From: Neoarius graeffei
Taxonomy: Eukaryota > Chordata > Actinopteri > Siluriformes > Ariidae
Length of the DNA: 64,000 bases
Assembly: GCF_027579695.1 (NCBI RefSeq)
Contig: NC_083592.1
Location: 32,503,961 to 32,567,960 of the forward strand
Reading direction: 5' to 3'
Shown: piece by piece, positions 61,201 through 64,000 of the stretch
How the letters are laid out: each line of letters starts with the position of its first letter
Position numbering within the stretch: the first letter of the stretch is position 1
The notes under the pieces: generated by a model
Seen by the model: only the letters and a program-made list of their open reading frames with translations
What the model was told of the DNA's origin: nothing
Database searches by the model: none
Translations under genes and position numbers: made by a program

Positions 61201-61391
61201 TTTTTTTTTTTAGATTTTTTTGGGGGGCTTTTTTTCACCTTTATTGGATAGGACAGTGTAGAGACAGGACATGAACGGGAGAGAGAGAGAGAGAGCCGAG
61301 GAGGGATCGGGAAATGATCTCGGGTCGGACTCAAACCCGGGTGCCCGGATTTATGGTATGGCGCCTTATCCACCTGAGCCACGACGCCCCC
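61201..61391 (-). mobile_element. Second tRNA-derived SINE type
   Basis: Minus-strand SINE: head ggggcgtcgtggctcaggtg with A-box-like tggctcaggtgg and B-box-like gggtttgagtcc, a GA/CT-rich body, and a poly-A end (poly-T on plus strand at 61201-61212). Exact 15-bp target duplication atgaatgatggttct (61186-61200 and 61392-61406). Different family from the seven other SINE copies. Confidence 0.93.
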
Positions 61392-61406
61392 ATGAATGAT
61401 GGTTCT

Positions 61407-61665
61407 TGATGCAGTGCCGTCTGAGGGATCGGAAATCACGGGTGTTCAGCTTAGGCTTGTGCCCTTACCCTTTACACACCAAAATTCCTCTAGGTTTCTT
61501 GAATTGTTGAGCGATATTATGCACCATAAAAGGTGGAATGTTCAAATCCCTTCCTATATTTATTTGAGGAACATTATTTTTAAACATTTCAATAATTGTT
61601 TCTTGCATTTGTGGACAAAATGGAAATCTTTGCTCCTCAAAGACTAGGCCTTTTCTAGATACTGA
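61407..61665 (-). pseudogene. Transposase of transposon 4, N-terminal (HTH) part
   Basis: Minus-strand reading: PQMQETIIEMFKNNVPQ, IGRDLNIPPFMVHNIAQQFK (helix-turn-helix), a TAA in the linker (VCKG*GHKPKLN), then FRSLRRHCIKNHHSS. Continues across the second SINE as IANITTWAQDYF (61100-61185). Broken but clearly the 5' end of the transposase whose C-terminal half is at 56053-56552. Confidence 0.72.
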
Positions 61666-61969
61666 TTTTGTCCCAGATTATGATTACAATAATCTGTTTC
61701 AAATCGCATCATTATTTGATTGTTTTACCTCCTTACTAGCCCCAAATTTGTCTTTGTCCCAACTTTTTTTGGAATGTGTTGCAGGCCTGAAACATAAGAA
61801 TGGATGCATGTTTACCAATTAAAATGAAGTTGACCAGACAACATGAACTATCTTGGGTTCATACTGTCTGCAATGAAATACAAGTCAAAGTAAATTTAGA
61901 AATCGCTACTTTCTTTTTTTAACTCGTATTCTCCATACAGTCCCAACTTTTTTCTGATTTGGGGTTGTA

Positions 61970-62478
61970 TCTGCACGTAAAAGGATGAGCTGATGATGAG
62001 CTCCAAATTAGTGATGTTAAAGGGGAACTGAAGTCATTTTTAAACTTGCTTTATTTCTTAATTAGCGTGTTATTCAATTAAGTTTTCAGTTTTATTAACC
62101 TTATATCGTGACTCGTGTTGGCGCATTATATTCTACTTATCAGCCTTTTCGGTTTTTAGCCGTGTTGAATGTAGTTCGTATGGTCCACGGCAGGCGTCGC
62201 TTATCCCTGCAATCTTCACGAGACTTGTGCAAAACTTCAAACGTGAAGTGTCAGCACCGCCATTTTGAAAACTGTTTACATATCGGCCAGGTCACCATAT
62301 CGTTCCAATTTAGATTAATTTCAAGATTTGCCAGCTTCATCAGTGATGGAGTGTCAGTCCTGCACGCTGTGGCGCGTGCACTTGAAGGCGCGCCTCGGGC
62401 TGCGTGCACGCCGAGTGCAGGGGCTTCAAAGTTTGGGAGAATAGCAGGGTACAAATAATTTACAGCAGGGTGCAAAAT
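61970..62478. other. No gene recognised
   Basis: Includes a CpG-richer stretch at 62340-62420 (gtggcgcgtgcacttgaagg); no repeat or gene named. Confidence 0.55.
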
Positions 62479-62479
62479 G

Positions 62480-62525
62480 GTAAAATGTCTGCCAGCGGCA
62501 GACATAATGCACGCAAAGCGTGCAG
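62480..62525. mobile_element. Scrap resembling the right-end region of the 6-bp-TSD hAT-type family
   Basis: Contains tgtctgccagcggcagacat and gcacgcaaagcgtgca, matching in reverse gcacggtttgcgtgcg and tgtctgcccttggcagacat at 42680-42720. Confidence 0.55.
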
Positions 62526-62527
62526 GG

Positions 62528-62588
<61 letters not shown>
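62526..62588. repeat. (GATA)n microsatellite
   Basis: About 15 perfect agat/gata units. Confidence 0.97.
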
Positions 62589-62772
62589 TGCATGCAAGTA
62601 CGAATTTTTCATGGGGCGGGATGGTTTGGAACAGGTCGTCTAAAATTGGGATAACATTTACCCGGGACAGGTATTTGAGGCGGGTCGTCTAGCTTAAGCT
62701 TGATTAGCGTTGTTACGCATGCCATTGTTTCCCACAGAAATTTTGGAGACTATGGGGGAGGTGCGGGGGTTG

Positions 62773-63361
62773 TTTAAAATTGAGTGATATGTTAAATATT
62801 AAGTTATTACTGAAAAACTATTGATTAAAAAAACAGACACTGAGAAATGGTCCTATAAACAACTTTACCAATATAAAAGATTACCAGGACTACAAAAATG
62901 CAGAAAAATAGGTTTTACTTATCTAAATGCTCCTGTTGGTTCAAAAGTTAAAGTGCAGAGAACCTCACAGCACAACATGAAGTTACCTTAAAATATAATA
63001 TAAATGCCTCAGCTTTCATGGAAGAAAAAAAAAACTATTAATACTAGTACTGTGTGCAGGCAGTCTCTCCTGAAGACTAAATTAAACAATTTATAAGCTA
63101 ATAAAATAAATGGCTCAGGCTTCATAGAAGAAAAAAAACAATTTGAACAGGCTCTCAGTATGATGCTGAAGCTGCCTAAACAATGGAAAATAAAATACCA
63201 TTTTGGCAAAAATGTTGGCATCCATTAATTTCTTGTATTAAGTAAAAAAAAAATATGTTGCCAGATACTGCTGACGTTTTACAGCCCAAAATATGTTCAA
63301 AACCCGCCAAAATGCACTTAAAACCGCCCAAATTGGGCGGGAAACCCCCAATCTGGCAACA
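62773..63361. mobile_element. Second copy of the 34710-35332 block, with hAT MITE copy 4
   Basis: Near-identical words to 34710-35200 (tgttaaatattaagttatta, gaaatggtcctataaacaac, ggcaaaaatgttggcatcca). It ends in the MITE at 63256-63361 (atgttgccagatactgctga ... caatctggcaacacag), which here has the longer central part. Confidence 0.8.
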
Positions 63362-63660
63362 CAGGGGAAGTAATGGCTGCACTCATGTCGAGGATATAAA
63401 CACAATCTGGCAACACAGGCGGCAGTAATGGCTGCACTCGTGTCGAGGATGTAAACACAGTTGACGGGGCAACGGACATACATGACATAGTGGATATAAT
63501 TTACGTTCACAACTTTTTTTGCTGTCAGAAATATTTAATATTAAATTTTGTGACTCGACTGACAATAGCCGGCGGCATAACAAGCCATAGCCGGCGATTT
63601 GCCGCCGGTGACCGGCTACTTTTGAGACCGCTGCGAGTGGACTCTAGCAGGCGTGCCGTG
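63362..63660. other. No gene recognised; short duplication
   Basis: aatctggcaacacaggggaa and gtaatggctgcactcatgtc-type sequence is repeated at 63350-63400 and 63404-63460 (about 54 bp apart). A GC-rich palindromic patch ccggcgatttgccgccgg follows near 63590. Confidence 0.55.
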
Positions 63661-63972
63661 AACAAGGCGCACCTGAGCTCAATTAAGGAACTATGTTTGC
63701 GTATTTAAGGACATTGCTGATGCATTACGATACGCATTACCGAGCCTTTCTACCCATTGTCTTGATTTTCTGTTTCACAATCCGTGTGCCTGTTTCTCGT
63801 TCTTGTCCTCGCTTAGCCTTTGATGTACTGTTTGCACCTCGACTGACCCTTTTGCCTGTATTCTCGTTTTTGATCTAGCCTGCCGTTTTGGATTGTTTGC
63901 CTGTGTATATATTCTGCACTTTATTAAACTGTATACTTCTGCACATACATTTGCCTCCCTCGCGTACGTGAC
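63661..63972 (+). repeat. Possible LTR, cut by the window end
   Basis: Reads like a fish retroelement LTR: a tatttaagg TATA-like word (63701-63709), an attaaac polyadenylation-like word (about 63922) and a terminal cgcgtacgtgaca, directly followed by ATGG. No partner LTR is visible, so this is a guess from layout. Confidence 0.25.
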
Positions 63973-64000
63973 ATGGAGATTATTCCATACGAGTTCGAAC

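Larger units (their letters stand above)
54554..61967 (-). mobile_element. Tc1/mariner-like transposon 4, expanded to 7.4 kb by nested insertions
   Basis: Termini caaccctaaatcagaaaaag (54554) and, inverted, caaccccaaatcagaaaaaa (ending 61967), followed by gttgggac; TA at 61968-61969, eroded to TG at 54552-54553. The transposase is on the minus strand in pieces. Nested inside: an inverted-repeat element (54811-55316), Kolobok copy 2, an unknown 398-bp element (56558-56955), hAT-type copy 2 (56992-61093, itself carrying more insertions) and a second SINE type (61201-61391). Removing them leaves about 1.6 kb, the normal Tc1 size. Confidence 0.88.

Overview
The window reads as repeat-dense teleost (ray-finned fish) nuclear DNA. 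Signs of this are a Rex3 LINE whose two classic Rex3 primer sites are present, Gmr1-like Ty3/gypsy elements, L2-type LINE 3' ends, Tc1 transposons, several hAT, Kolobok and PIF/Harbinger-like elements, and tRNA-derived SINEs. The main SINE resembles the family called Mermaid in catfish papers, so a catfish or related fish is possible but unproven. I find no intact host protein-coding gene. The only host-gene signal is a CpG-rich candidate first exon at about 20.43-21.09 kb, just downstream of a large minisatellite.

Layout. 0-4.2 kb: minus-strand Gmr1-like LTR retrotransposon (copy 1), split by a 5'-truncated Rex3 with a 14-bp target duplication. 4.2-5.9 kb: AT-rich DNA with a small inverted-repeat element and an unrecognised 118-residue ORF with one membrane segment. 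5.9-10.1 kb: Gmr1-like copy 2, in which the order gag-protease-integrase-RT can be read directly; it sits inside an endonuclease codon of a LINE with an esterase-type ORF1 (10.1-11.6 kb). 12.9-20.4 kb: a tandem array of 69-bp units (variants of 71 and 58 bp) with a 1,407-bp higher-order duplication. 21.7-24.3 kb: Tc1 element containing a hAT element containing a 113-bp MITE. 24.7-29.7 kb: RTE-type LINE scrap, SINEs, a fold-back element, and a hAT-like element with a BED-finger exon. 30.2-44.3 kb: one long LINE (LINE A) broken up by SINEs, a hAT element, an inverted LINE (LINE B), two Tc1 elements and, inside one Tc1, a hAT-type element with 6-bp target duplications. 44.5-54.1 kb: a fold-back element, a YqaJ-like relic, Kolobok copy 1 with a THAP exon, a hAT element with a truncated transposase, and two PIF/Harbinger-like elements, one carrying an 83-codon ORF. 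54.5-62.0 kb: one Tc1/mariner-like element expanded to 7.4 kb by at least five nested insertions, several with exact target duplications. 62-64 kb: repeat scraps and a possible LTR cut by the window end.

The genes do not form a pathway; the region is a layered graveyard of transposons. The recurring theme is that short, internally deleted DNA transposons (two Kolobok copies, two copies of a 6-bp-TSD hAT-type family, plus two other hATs) have lost the catalytic domain but keep the 5' coding part with a zinc-finger-type DNA-binding domain, in five of six cases ending at a good splice donor. That, the 7.5-kb G-rich/C-poor minisatellite beside a CpG-rich exon candidate, and the unrecognised small ORFs at 5364-5720 and 51799-52050 are the most interesting points. 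All coordinates and motif calls were made by eye; no database search was run.
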